Position numbers and translations under genes: made by a program
Shown: piece by piece, positions 34,011 to 42,600 of the stretch
Position numbering within the stretch: the stretch's first letter is position 1
How the letters are laid out: the number at the start of each line of letters is the position of its first letter
The notes under the pieces: generated by a model
What the model was told of the DNA's origin: nothing
Seen by the model: only the letters and a program-made list of their open reading frames with translations
Database searches by the model: none
From: Lachnospiraceae bacterium MD335
GTDB lineage: Bacteria; Bacillota; Clostridia; Lachnospirales; Lachnospiraceae
DNA length: 64,000 bases
Reading direction: 5' to 3'
NCBI GenBank assembly: GCA_000403335.2
Contig: KE159630.1
Coordinates: 185,172 to 249,171, forward strand

Positions 34011-34762
34011 TGGAGGAATTGCAGTATTGTGAGATTTTAGGGACGCGGATTACCGTCACGGATATGGAACGGACGCTTCGTTTTCTGAACAGTCATTTGG
34101 AGGAGCTTCGGGGTGATTATATCTGTGTGTCAAATGTCCATACGACCGTGATGGCGTATGAGGACGCGGATTACCAAAGGATACAAAACGGCGGCGCAAT
34201 GGCGCTTCCCGACGGCGCGCCGCTTTCGGTATACAGCAGAAAACACGGTTTTGCGGATGCCCGGCGCGTCACGGGACCGGATTTGATGGTGGAGCTGTTG
34301 AAACTATCCAAGGATACGGGGTACCGGCACTTTTTTTACGGTGCGACGCAGGAGACGCTTGAGGCAATGCGGCGTGTGATTGAAAAGGAGTATTCTGGTG
34401 CGTGCATTGCGGGAATGTATGCGCCGCCGTTTCGTCCGCTTGGTCCGGAAGAAGATGAGGCAGTGATAAGCCTTATCAACCAGGCAGAACCGGATTTTAT
34501 ATGGGTAGGGCTTGGCGCGCCAAAGCAGGAGCAGTGGATGGCTGCGCATAAGGGACGGCTTTGCGGTGTGTCCGTTGGCGTGGGTGCGGGGTTTCATTAT
34601 CTTGCGGGCGATATTAAGAGAGCGCCGAAGATAATGCAAAAGCTTTGCCTTGAGTGGCTTTACCGCCTTTTGCAGGACCCGAGGCGGCTTTGGAAGCGGT
34701 ATGTCACGACAAATTTAAAGTTTATGGGATATATTCGAAAAGAGGTAAAAAATGGTAGATAA
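34010..34762 (+). CDS. WecG/TagA/CpsF-family glycosyltransferase (GT26)
   Basis: A 250-residue GT26 enzyme of normal length. Family marks are ILGTRITVTDMERTL, VSNVHTTVMAYED, the LPDGAPL motif with the catalytic Asp, RVTGPDLM, HFFYGATQETLEAM, PDFIWVGLGAPKQEQWM and GVGAGFHYLAGDIKRAP. TagA adds ManNAc to GlcNAc-PP-undecaprenol in wall teichoic acid synthesis, WecG adds ManNAcA in enterobacterial common antigen. GTG 34007 and ATG 34010 are both possible, each overlapping the end of the initiating transferase gene. Pairing with that gene supports the second step of repeat-unit assembly. Confidence 0.92.
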   Translation: MEELQYCEILGTRITVTDMERTLRFLNSHLEELRGDYICVSNVHTTVMAYEDADYQRIQNGGAMALPDGAPLSVYSRKHGFADARRVTGPDLMVELLKLSKDTGYRHFFYGATQETLEAMRRVIEKEYSGACIAGMYAPPFRPLGPEEDEAVISLINQAEPDFIWVGLGAPKQEQWMAAHKGRLCGVSVGVGAGFHYLAGDIKRAPKIMQKLCLEWLYRLLQDPRRLWKRYVTTNLKFMGYIRKEVKNGR

Positions 34763-35669
34763 GGTAACGTGGTATCATGCGGACGATTTTGGCGTCAGTT
34801 TGGAGCAGTCCGAGAAAATCCTGTCCTGTTATCAGGAGGGCGCCTTAAATAGCATCAGCATTCTTCCGAATGTTCCGGATTTGGATGGCGCGCTTGCGCT
34901 TTTGGACAGGATTGACGCTAAGGGTGTCATACGGCGTGTGCTGCACTTGAATTTTGTTGAGGGAAAGCCGCTTGCAGGAGCCAATAAGGTACCGCTTTTG
35001 GCGGATAAGGAAGGATACTTTGATAAGTCGTTTATCCGTTTTCTCCTTTGGAACTATACGGCGTGCGGGCGTAGGCGCGCGAAGCTCAAAGCGCAGATTC
35101 GGGAAGAAATTCGGGCGCAGCTTCGTGCCGTGACGGCGGAGCATGATTTTCGCATTACGGCAGTTGACTCACACCAGCACTACCATATGATACCGATGAT
35201 TTTTGACTGTCTGCTTGCGGTTTTAGACGAGGAGGAGTTTGCACAGCTTAAAATCCGGCAGATTCGGATACCGACAGACCCGATAAAACCTGTGCTTGCA
35301 GGAAAAAAGCCGAAAGGAGTTCCGGTGGTCAATCTTGTAAAATGGCTGATCCTCAAGACTTCATCGGGGAGAAACAGGAAACTTTTACAGCAAAAGGGGA
35401 TTGAAGTTCCGGTATTTTTTGGTATATTTTATACTTGTGAGATGAAATGGGAGATTGTGAAGACGCTGTTTCCGGCATATAAGAAGTGCGCAAACGCGAA
35501 AGGAACTTCACTCGAACTGATGTTTCACCCCGGAAATCTCACGGCGGATTATGAGCTTTTGGATAAAAGACGAGGAGAGCTGCGGGAATTTTATATGTCG
35601 GACAACCGTTTTTTTGAGGCGGAATGTTTAAAAATGCTGAAAAGTCAATGTGCCCGTCCGACGCATTAG
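34752..35669 (+). CDS. ChbG/YdjC-family carbohydrate deacetylase
   Basis: A 305-residue YdjC-fold protein. HADDFG at residues 9-14 carries the metal ligands, HLNFVEGKPL is the second motif, DSHQHYHMIP the third, and ELMFHPGN the C-terminal His. Characterised members remove acetyl groups from chito-oligosaccharides or diacetylchitobiose. No signal peptide is seen, so it acts in the cytoplasm, perhaps on a lipid-linked or nucleotide-linked N-acetylated sugar. It overlaps the TagA-like gene by 11 bases, which places it in the same assembly unit; deacetylation of the nascent repeat unit is inference. Confidence 0.87.
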   Translation: MVDKVTWYHADDFGVSLEQSEKILSCYQEGALNSISILPNVPDLDGALALLDRIDAKGVIRRVLHLNFVEGKPLAGANKVPLLADKEGYFDKSFIRFLLWNYTACGRRRAKLKAQIREEIRAQLRAVTAEHDFRITAVDSHQHYHMIPMIFDCLLAVLDEEEFAQLKIRQIRIPTDPIKPVLAGKKPKGVPVVNLVKWLILKTSSGRNRKLLQQKGIEVPVFFGIFYTCEMKWEIVKTLFPAYKKCANAKGTSLELMFHPGNLTADYELLDKRRGELREFYMSDNRFFEAECLKMLKSQCARPTH

Positions 35670-35699
35670 ATTGACAGCAAAGTAAAGAGGAGTAATATT

Positions 35700-36863
35700 A
35701 TGAAAAAAAGATCAGTAACAGCAGTAATTACGGTGTTTGCGATGGCGCTGTCTCTTTCGGCATGTGCAGAGCGTGCGCAGGAAGATGAAAATGTGATTGT
35801 GCGGGAGAGTGAACCTGCATCGTTTGCCGGCTGTGCGGCGAACTGCGGCTGTGGGTGCAGTAACTGTTTTTGTGACGGGGAGGCGGGGACTGCGGCGCCG
35901 GAAACAAGTGCGGCAGCGTCAACGCAGACAGTGCCGGAAACACAGACGGCATCTGCAACGGAAACGCAGACGCAGACACAGACACCGCCAAGCGAGACAC
36001 AGGAAACAAACGAGACGGAAGGCGGAATGGTAGTGGAGCTTACCGAGGGTGAGCTTGCGGCAAGACGCGAGCAGCAGGCGAATTTGGCAAAAGCAAGGGA
36101 GTCTCTTTACAAAGCCGGGGATTCGCTTGATAAAACAACTAAAATCAACCAGCTGGATAAGCAGATTCTTGCAAACAATGCCTATGATTTCAGTGATAAG
36201 ACCGTCGTGTTTATCGGCGACAGCATTACGGAGGGCATTACAAGCTCCGTGGACCAAAACGGAAATTATATCAGTTACGTTACATACGTAAATTCGTATC
36301 TCCATTTTGGCAATGTGCTCAATCACGGCATGGGCGGCAGAATGTTTGCGCAGTACGGCGGCGACGAGCTTTCGCTTGCCATGAATTTTGAAAATGTGAC
36401 GAACATCAATTCGGATATTATTGTAGTGTTTGCAGGCGTAAACGATTACCTGTGTACCCCGCCGAACAAGCATTTCGGAAGCGTCACCGATACGATGACG
36501 ACCGGAAATTTCTGCGGTGCGGTGCGCTATTTTATGAAGCAGCTGAAGGAGTATTACGGAGACAGGGAGATTTTCTTTGTCACTATGTATGATATTAACA
36601 AAAAGCCTGACTGTACGTATGTGGACTTCAACGGACAGCCGACGCTTGCCGACTTTATGGAGGCGGAGCGCAAGCTGGCAAAGGAGTTTGGCTTCCATAT
36701 TATTGATTTGCAGGGGACAGGCTTTATGGACTGCTCTACCAAAGAAGCGTCCGACTATTACCTGCGCGACGGGCTTCACCCTAAGGACAGCGGAAGCATT
36801 GCCTTAGGAGAGCATATCGCTGCCGAGCTGTCGCTTTATTTCGGACAAAAGGAAGGAAATTAA
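35700..36863 (+). CDS. SGNH/GDSL-hydrolase lipoprotein with Cys-rich and Thr/Gln-rich N-terminal region
   Basis: A 387-residue lipoprotein. The signal peptide ends in a lipobox (LSAC, lipidated C22). Residues 45-58 hold six cysteines in the order C-x3-C-x-C-x-C-x2-C-x-C. A Thr/Glu/Gln-rich linker follows (about 65-110). The hydrolase domain starts near 165 with FIGDSITEG (S175), and includes HGMGGRMF, FAGVNDY and DGLHPKD (D357, H360), the four SGNH blocks. SGNH enzymes in glycan loci act as O-acetyl esterases or acetyltransferases. Being anchored outside the membrane, it probably edits acyl groups on the exported glycan, opposing or helping the AT3 protein at 11810 (inference). The dense Cys cluster is unusual. 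Confidence 0.88.
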   Translation: MKKRSVTAVITVFAMALSLSACAERAQEDENVIVRESEPASFAGCAANCGCGCSNCFCDGEAGTAAPETSAAASTQTVPETQTASATETQTQTQTPPSETQETNETEGGMVVELTEGELAARREQQANLAKARESLYKAGDSLDKTTKINQLDKQILANNAYDFSDKTVVFIGDSITEGITSSVDQNGNYISYVTYVNSYLHFGNVLNHGMGGRMFAQYGGDELSLAMNFENVTNINSDIIVVFAGVNDYLCTPPNKHFGSVTDTMTTGNFCGAVRYFMKQLKEYYGDREIFFVTMYDINKKPDCTYVDFNGQPTLADFMEAERKLAKEFGFHIIDLQGTGFMDCSTKEASDYYLRDGLHPKDSGSIALGEHIAAELSLYFGQKEGN

Positions 36864-36888
36864 TGGAGAGATAATTAGGAGAGTGACA

Positions 36889-37956
36889 GTGGAAATATTA
36901 CAATGGTGCATTTTGCTTGCGCTTGTGCTTTTGCTTCCGTTTTTTTTGGGAATGATACCGGTAAAATATATGAACAGCTTACAAAGAACACCCGCGATGA
37001 CGTATGTCTGCGGGTGGTTTGTGAGCTTTTTTGTATTTGAGCTGACAGCGGTGCCGTTTATTTTGCTGGAGAAGCGTTTTACATCGTTTGTTATTGCTTA
37101 TTCGGCGGTAATTTTCGCACTTTTTGCGTATGGGGTTTGGACGTCAAAATCGGTTTGGGCGGATTTTGCAAAAAACATCAAGGGGGCTTTCCGGCAGCAG
37201 CCGCTGCTTGTAAAAGCCGGATGGCTGCTGGCTTATGCGCTGATTGGAGTGCAGCTTTATATTGCCGTGTTTTACGAGTATTACGACGGCGATGACGCAT
37301 ACTATATTGCAACCTCCGTGCTTACGGATACCTTTGACACGATGTATCTTCGGGATGCGTACACGGGCTACAGTTATTCTTTGGACGCAAGACATGCCCT
37401 TTCGCCGACTCCGATTTATCAGGCATGGCTTTCAAGGCTGAGCGGCATCCACCCTGCGGTGATTGCCCACAGCGTGCTCTCGGCGGTTTGGCTGGTGTTT
37501 ATGTACGGCATTTACGGGCAGATTGGCAATCGGCTTTTGCCGATTACAAAAAGTGCGGGAAGGGCAAAAAGCAACTTCCGTCCTGTGTTTTTGATTTTGA
37601 CTGCCGTGTGGTTTGCGTTCGGAAACATTTCGCTGTACACGTCGGAAACCTTTGCGATGACAAGGACGTGGCAGGGCAAGGGAATGATGGCGGGTATGAT
37701 ACTGCCGGCGCTCTTTTTATGCCTGCTTTCTTTGGCGCGGGACAGAGTCAGTCCCGGCGTGTGGATGCTCTATGAGTGTGTGCTGGTATCGGCGGTGTTT
37801 GCAACGAGCGTTTCTTTTATGCTTGTGCCTACGATTGTGGGCGCGGCGGCGGCGCTGATTGGATGGAAAAAGAAGAGCGTACGCGCGGCAGCAGGGATTT
37901 TTGCCTGCTGTGTGCCGTGCCTGCTGCTTGCCGTATGTTATCTTGTTGTGAAGTGA
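36889..37956 (+). CDS. DUF6077-like membrane protein, N-terminal half of a split gene
   Basis: A 355-residue polytopic protein with about nine helices. The first large outside loop has EYYDGDDAYYIATSVLTDT, which I associate with DUF6077, an uncharacterised GT-C-like family of roughly 550-650 residues. This protein stops after its last helix, and the next gene supplies further helices plus a soluble tail, so the two together look like one full-length family member. GTG 36889 is chosen because AGGAG lies 7 bases before it; GTG 36883 is too close. Function is inferred as a membrane sugar transferase. Confidence 0.68.
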   Translation: MEILQWCILLALVLLLPFFLGMIPVKYMNSLQRTPAMTYVCGWFVSFFVFELTAVPFILLEKRFTSFVIAYSAVIFALFAYGVWTSKSVWADFAKNIKGAFRQQPLLVKAGWLLAYALIGVQLYIAVFYEYYDGDDAYYIATSVLTDTFDTMYLRDAYTGYSYSLDARHALSPTPIYQAWLSRLSGIHPAVIAHSVLSAVWLVFMYGIYGQIGNRLLPITKSAGRAKSNFRPVFLILTAVWFAFGNISLYTSETFAMTRTWQGKGMMAGMILPALFLCLLSLARDRVSPGVWMLYECVLVSAVFATSVSFMLVPTIVGAAAALIGWKKKSVRAAAGIFACCVPCLLLAVCYLVVK

Positions 37957-37981
37957 TTGAAAAAGAGTAGGAGGGTATAAG

Positions 37982-38824
37982 ATGCTTTCTGCACTGTGGA
38001 CGGCTGCGGGAACCGTGCTTGAGGATATTGTACTGTATAATAATAAAAGCTTTCTTGTACCGCTCTTTTTGATTGCGCTTTTGTTTTTGTGGGTGACGGA
38101 GAGGTCAAAAAGGCTGCGGGTGGTGCTTGTGTATCTCGTGACGGCGCTGGGGGTGGTGTTTGTGTGCCCGCTGTATGCGTGGATTGGAATGCGCATCGAT
38201 GCGGAGATTTACTACCGCGTGCTTTGGGCGCTGCCGATGGGAATCGCGGTGTGTTACAGCGCGGTCAAGGTGATGATGCGGTTTCATCATTTTGTCGGCA
38301 GGGGGCTTGTGTTTGTGCTTGCGATTCTTGTAATCTGTATTAACGGGGATTTGGTCTACACAAAAACACTGCACTTTAAGTCGGTAAATGCTTATCACAT
38401 GCCGCAGCAGGTGATTGATGTGGCGGAGGCGCTGAAGCTTGAAAATTACAGACCGATTGCAGTGCTTCCGGCGGAGCTTCTTCCGTTTTTCCGGCAGTAT
38501 ACGGCGGATGTGTATACACCGTACGGAAGAAATATTTTGGAGCCTGCGTGGAGTTTTTCAAACGAGCTGTATGACGCGATGGAGGGGGACAAAACGTATG
38601 ATGCCGTAGAAATCGCGCGTTGTGCAAGGCAGGAGCACTGTGCATTTGTGGTGCTCTCCTGCATGAAGCAGATATACGGCGGTATGGAGGAGCAGAATTA
38701 TTTTCTGTTTGACTTTGTTCAGGGATACTATATTTATATGGATTACAACTATTACGATGTGTACAAGGAGCAGGGGCTTTTGGATGCCGACGTGATTGCG
38801 GTCGGCGAGGCAAAACGCAATTGA
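37982..38824 (+). CDS. membrane protein, probable C-terminal half of the DUF6077-like pair
   Basis: A 280-residue protein with four helices in the first ~120 residues (the last includes VFVLAILVICINGDLVY) and a soluble tail with no recognised motif apart from AVLPAELLPFFRQY. The pattern MRIDAEIYYRVLWALPMGI is typical of late segments of large GT-C-like proteins. It has its own strong AGGAGGG site 25 bases after the preceding stop and lies in a different frame, so the two halves are translated separately. Whether they form one enzyme is inference. Confidence 0.65.
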   Translation: MLSALWTAAGTVLEDIVLYNNKSFLVPLFLIALLFLWVTERSKRLRVVLVYLVTALGVVFVCPLYAWIGMRIDAEIYYRVLWALPMGIAVCYSAVKVMMRFHHFVGRGLVFVLAILVICINGDLVYTKTLHFKSVNAYHMPQQVIDVAEALKLENYRPIAVLPAELLPFFRQYTADVYTPYGRNILEPAWSFSNELYDAMEGDKTYDAVEIARCARQEHCAFVVLSCMKQIYGGMEEQNYFLFDFVQGYYIYMDYNYYDVYKEQGLLDADVIAVGEAKRN

Positions 38825-38841
38825 GAATGGAGGCATCTTTT

Positions 38842-39210
38842 ATGGGAACAAAGATAAAAAACATTATCCTGCTGCAGGGAGTGGTCGTTATTTATACGCT
38901 CTCGGGGATTATGTCAAAAAACGCGTCGGCAAACGGAGCCTATCCTGTTAAATTTTTGACGTTTTTTGCACTGGAATTTCTGCTGCTTGCCGTCTATGCG
39001 GTGCTGTGGCAGCAGATGATCAAACGGTTTGAGCTTTCCGTGGCGTATGCAAACCGTTCTATGGCAGTATTGTGGTCCATGCTTTGGGCAGTGCTGTTTT
39101 TCCATGACGAGATTACGGTAAAAAATATAATAGGCGTCGTGCTGGTAACGGCGGGAACCGTGATTATCAATACGGACGTGCAGTCCGAAGAAGGGGAGGG
39201 GCGGCAATGA
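38842..39210 (+). CDS. SMR/EamA-like small transporter subunit 1 (ArnE-like)
   Basis: A 122-residue protein with four membrane helices, of the size and style of small-multidrug-resistance or ArnE/ArnF proteins; HDEITVKNIIGVVLVTAGTVIIN at the end matches the SMR C-terminal helix. ATG 38842 follows GGAGG by 8 bases. Its gene overlaps the next by four bases (ATGA), and the two together resemble heterodimeric flippase pairs. ArnE/ArnF carry undecaprenyl-P-aminoarabinose across the membrane. By analogy this pair may flip a polyprenyl-P-sugar for the GT-C enzymes of the locus. Confidence 0.78.
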   Translation: MGTKIKNIILLQGVVVIYTLSGIMSKNASANGAYPVKFLTFFALEFLLLAVYAVLWQQMIKRFELSVAYANRSMAVLWSMLWAVLFFHDEITVKNIIGVVLVTAGTVIINTDVQSEEGEGRQ

Positions 39211-39545
39211 TAAATCCGTTTATACTGTGCATGTTTGTGTCCGTGAGCATCGCTTCCGTGTCACAGATTTTGCTGAAAAAAAGTGCGATGAAAACATATG
39301 CGAACGTTGTGCGTGAGTATGTCAACCCGTATGTGATTGGCGGTTACGGACTTTTATTTGCCTCCATGCTGCTGACAATTTTCGCCTACAGCGGGATGGA
39401 ATACAAGAACGGTCCGGTGCTTGAGTCTTTTGGAAATGTGCTGGTGCTGGCGCTTGGCTGTATTTTTTTGAAGGAGCGGCTTACGATTCGCAAGCTCCTT
39501 GGTGTGGGGTGTATTATGGCAGGCATGGCAGTATTTTACATGTAG
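39207..39545 (+). CDS. SMR/EamA-like small transporter subunit 2 (ArnF-like)
   Basis: A 112-residue four-helix protein, partner of the preceding gene. SIASVSQILLKKSAMK holds the first-helix Gln-x-x-x-Lys pattern common in this family, and FLKERLTIRKLLGVGCIMAGM is the usual SMR/EamA ending. It is coupled by an ATGA overlap to subunit 1. The pair closes the transcript: the next gene has its own promoter five codons after this stop. Confidence 0.8.
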   Translation: MINPFILCMFVSVSIASVSQILLKKSAMKTYANVVREYVNPYVIGGYGLLFASMLLTIFAYSGMEYKNGPVLESFGNVLVLALGCIFLKERLTIRKLLGVGCIMAGMAVFYM

Positions 39546-39561
39546 AAAATAACATAAGTAG

Positions 39562-39590
39562 TTGCCACAATGTTTAAAATTTGGTATTAT
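39562..39590 (+). promoter_or_regulatory. sigma-A promoter for the GH25/rfb region
   Basis: TTGCCA (39562-39567) and TATTAT (39585-39590) are separated by exactly 17 bases, and the -10 is extended by TGG just before it. Transcription would start near 39597, about 70 bases before the ATG at 39668. This is the strongest promoter match in the left two thirds of the window. Confidence 0.72.
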
Positions 39591-39667
39591 TGTTGCGTAA
39601 TGATTAAAATTATTACGAAAATATTAAATTTAAACGAGAAGGAGGATGTCGGAAAGACAATATCAGG

Positions 39668-42600
39668 ATGAAAAATAAAAGAACATTTGGACTGTATGGT
39701 ACGAATAAGAGAAAAACAGCCGGTAAGAGAAAAAAGTATCAGGCTGATGATTATACAGAGGAGTCCTATGATGTATATGGGCAGGAAGATTACGGTTATG
39801 ATGAAAGCGATGACATTGAGGAGTATGATGACGAGGACGAATACATAGTTGGTTATGACGATGGGCAGGAGTATTATGAGGACGAATATGAAGCACAGGA
39901 GGATATGGAAGCTAATGCGCAGGAATATTCGGACTATTATGAGGAGGAGTTTGAAGAGGAGTATTATGAGGAGGAGTCCGAAGAGGAGTATTATGAGGAG
40001 GAGTCTGAAGAGGAGTATTATGAGGAAGAGCCTGCTGACGAATATGAATATGAGTCTTCTGATACTTCCGAATATTATGCGCAGGACTATGCAGAGGATA
40101 CGGAAAGCTATTACGAAGAGGATGGCGCGTACTATGAGGATGACGGCGAATATTATGAATCGGAAGAGTACGGTGACGAGTACGAGGCGTATGAGGATTA
40201 TGACGAGGACAGCTTTGACACGGCGTACGGCGGTGTAGACAATCGATATGATGCGTCTTATGACGATGGATATGACAGGGAATATGAGGAGGACCGCGAT
40301 GTTGTTTTTGGCACGGACTTTTCGGGAAAACTGCAGTCTCTCATTCGCAATTTGAAAAAACATGCGACAGATATGACGCCGCTTGATGCAGTGATTGCGA
40401 CGACAGGCGTTGTGGTTGTTGCAGCGGTTCTCGTGCTGATGAGCATGTTCTTTTCGAACAAGCGTGTAAACGAGCATGTACAGGCAATCGCGCCGATTGG
40501 TACAGAGCTTGCAGGTATCGGAGTTGTTGGAGACCGCGGTCTTTCGTCCATCACGGACGCGGCGCTTCTTGGCGGCTTTGGAAGCGAGGCGGAGAGCAGC
40601 TCGGAAATTATGTCGGAAACGGGCGTTGCAGGCGGTAAGGTCAGCGTCAGCTTTGTTTCGGTGGAAAAGGATTTAAAGATACGGTTTACGGACGTAAACA
40701 GTGGAGAGCTGATTACCGGCACAAAATTTGAGGTGAAGCTTGTCAATACATCGAGTAAAAAGGAGTTAGTCCTGACTGACGACGATATGGACGGCATTAT
40801 TTATGCCGAAAATATTAAGGCAGGCGTTTTTGATGCAGTCATAACCTCGACAGACAAGTATCAGTTTCCTACAGTGGCACAGCAGGTTACGGTAAAGGAT
40901 AAGGTCGAGTATGTCGTGATCAACGTGCAGGACGAGGTCAAGAGCGAGAAGCAGGTCAATGTGGCGGCGGAGGATACCCAAAAGCAGGATGCGGTCACGG
41001 AAGAGGTAAAGCTTACGGATACCGTGGAATGGGTAGAATCGACTAAAACGCCGATTGGCGGTACGGAAAGTTATCTTCCCATTGAGAAGAATACGATACC
41101 CGACCCGTCCAAGGTTTCCAGGGCGGCGGCAAGAATGCTGTTTGATACAATCAATGTTACGCTTGATAAGTCAAGTCTGTCCCTAAAGGTGGGGGCAACG
41201 GCGAACCTTACGGGCACTTCCTTTAACGATAATACGCAGGGAAATACAGAATATAAGTATACAACGGAATGGAAGTCGTCGGATGAGTCGGTGGCGACGG
41301 TAAACGGCGGCGCCGTGACGGCAAAGTCCGAGGGTACGGCGACGATTACCTACACGGTTACCCGCAAAACCATCACGACAACGTATGAGCCGGAGCAGCC
41401 AATTGAAGAAACGGTTCAGATCGACCTTGATGAGTATGCGGGACTTTCGGCAGCAGAGAAGGAAAAGTGTACGCCGATTAAGGATGACGCGGATCAGGTT
41501 ATTGCTTACGAGTACAAAAAAACGATTGAACCTGAGAAAAAGACGAGTGAGACAACAGATACGGCGAGCGCTTCCTGTGCGGTCACTGTTGAGGCGGCAA
41601 AACTGTCTTCCGCAAAGCTGGAGCTTTCGGCAGACAAGACAAGCTGCAGCGTCAACGGGACAATAACGGTAAAACCGTCAAAGCTTACGTATACAAAGGA
41701 TGATAACAGCACGGAAACCATTACGCAGAACTTTCCTGCCGTTACGTGGTCGAGCAGCGATAAGGCGGTAGCGGAGGTGAATGGCGACGGCGTTGTAACC
41801 GGAAAAAAGGCGGGAGCTGCCGTCATTACGGGGCAGATTAAGGGAATTAAGGGTGCGAATGGCAAGGAGCTTGACATCAAGGCACAGATAAATATAACCG
41901 TAAATGCCGACAATACGCTTACGGTGGCGCTTGACCGGACGGACGGCGTGTATATTGGAGTTGGCGGTACGACAACGCTTACGGCGACGGTAGGAGGTTA
42001 TCTTAATGATGCGGGCGTCACATGGGAAACCTCTGACAAGAAGGTGGCGACTGTCAACGAAAAGGGCGTGGTAACCGGCGTGTCGGCAGGCAGCGCGGTG
42101 ATTACGGCTGTCACAAAGGAAAAGGACGGCAAAGGAAATCCGGCAAAGGCTTCCTGCACGGTGACGGTCAATTCCAATGCATCGGGTGATACCGTTACAA
42201 AGTTAAAGGATGCGAACGGAAATCAAATTTATCTGAAAAACAGCGACGGCAGCTATAAAGAAGCGGTTCATGCGGATTATTACACGTCTACGGAATTTTA
42301 TATTAAAACTGCGGCACAATATAAATATACGGGCTGGCAGACCATAGACGGAAAGACATACTATTTTGATAAGAACGGAACTCCGGTGACGGGTGCACAG
42401 GTCATTCAGGGCGTGACGTACAACTTTGGTTCCGACGGGGCAATTGCCACGACCGTAAACGGTTCGAAATTCGGAATTGACGTGTCAAGGCATAACGGCG
42501 AGATCAACTGGAATGCGGTGAAGGCTTCGGGCGTTGATTATGTCATTATCCGCTGCGGTTACAGAGGTTCCGCGACGGGCGCGCTCATTCAGGATCAGAA

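Noticed and set aside
39646-39678. Ten-codon frame starting right after AAGGAGG, before the large GH25 gene
   Set aside because: The ribosome site touches the ATG with no spacer and the frame overlaps the real start out of frame; it is noted only as a reason for the odd spacing.
39941-40021. Tandem 27-bp repeats as a possible CRISPR array
   Set aside because: Units are directly adjacent with no spacers and encode an in-frame peptide repeat.
39587-40477. A 296-codon minus-strand frame rich in Ile, Leu and Arg opposite the GH25 N-terminal region
   Set aside because: It is the mirror of the GAG/TAT-rich codons of the acidic tail, has no ribosome site and no domain, and overlaps the well-supported + strand gene fully.
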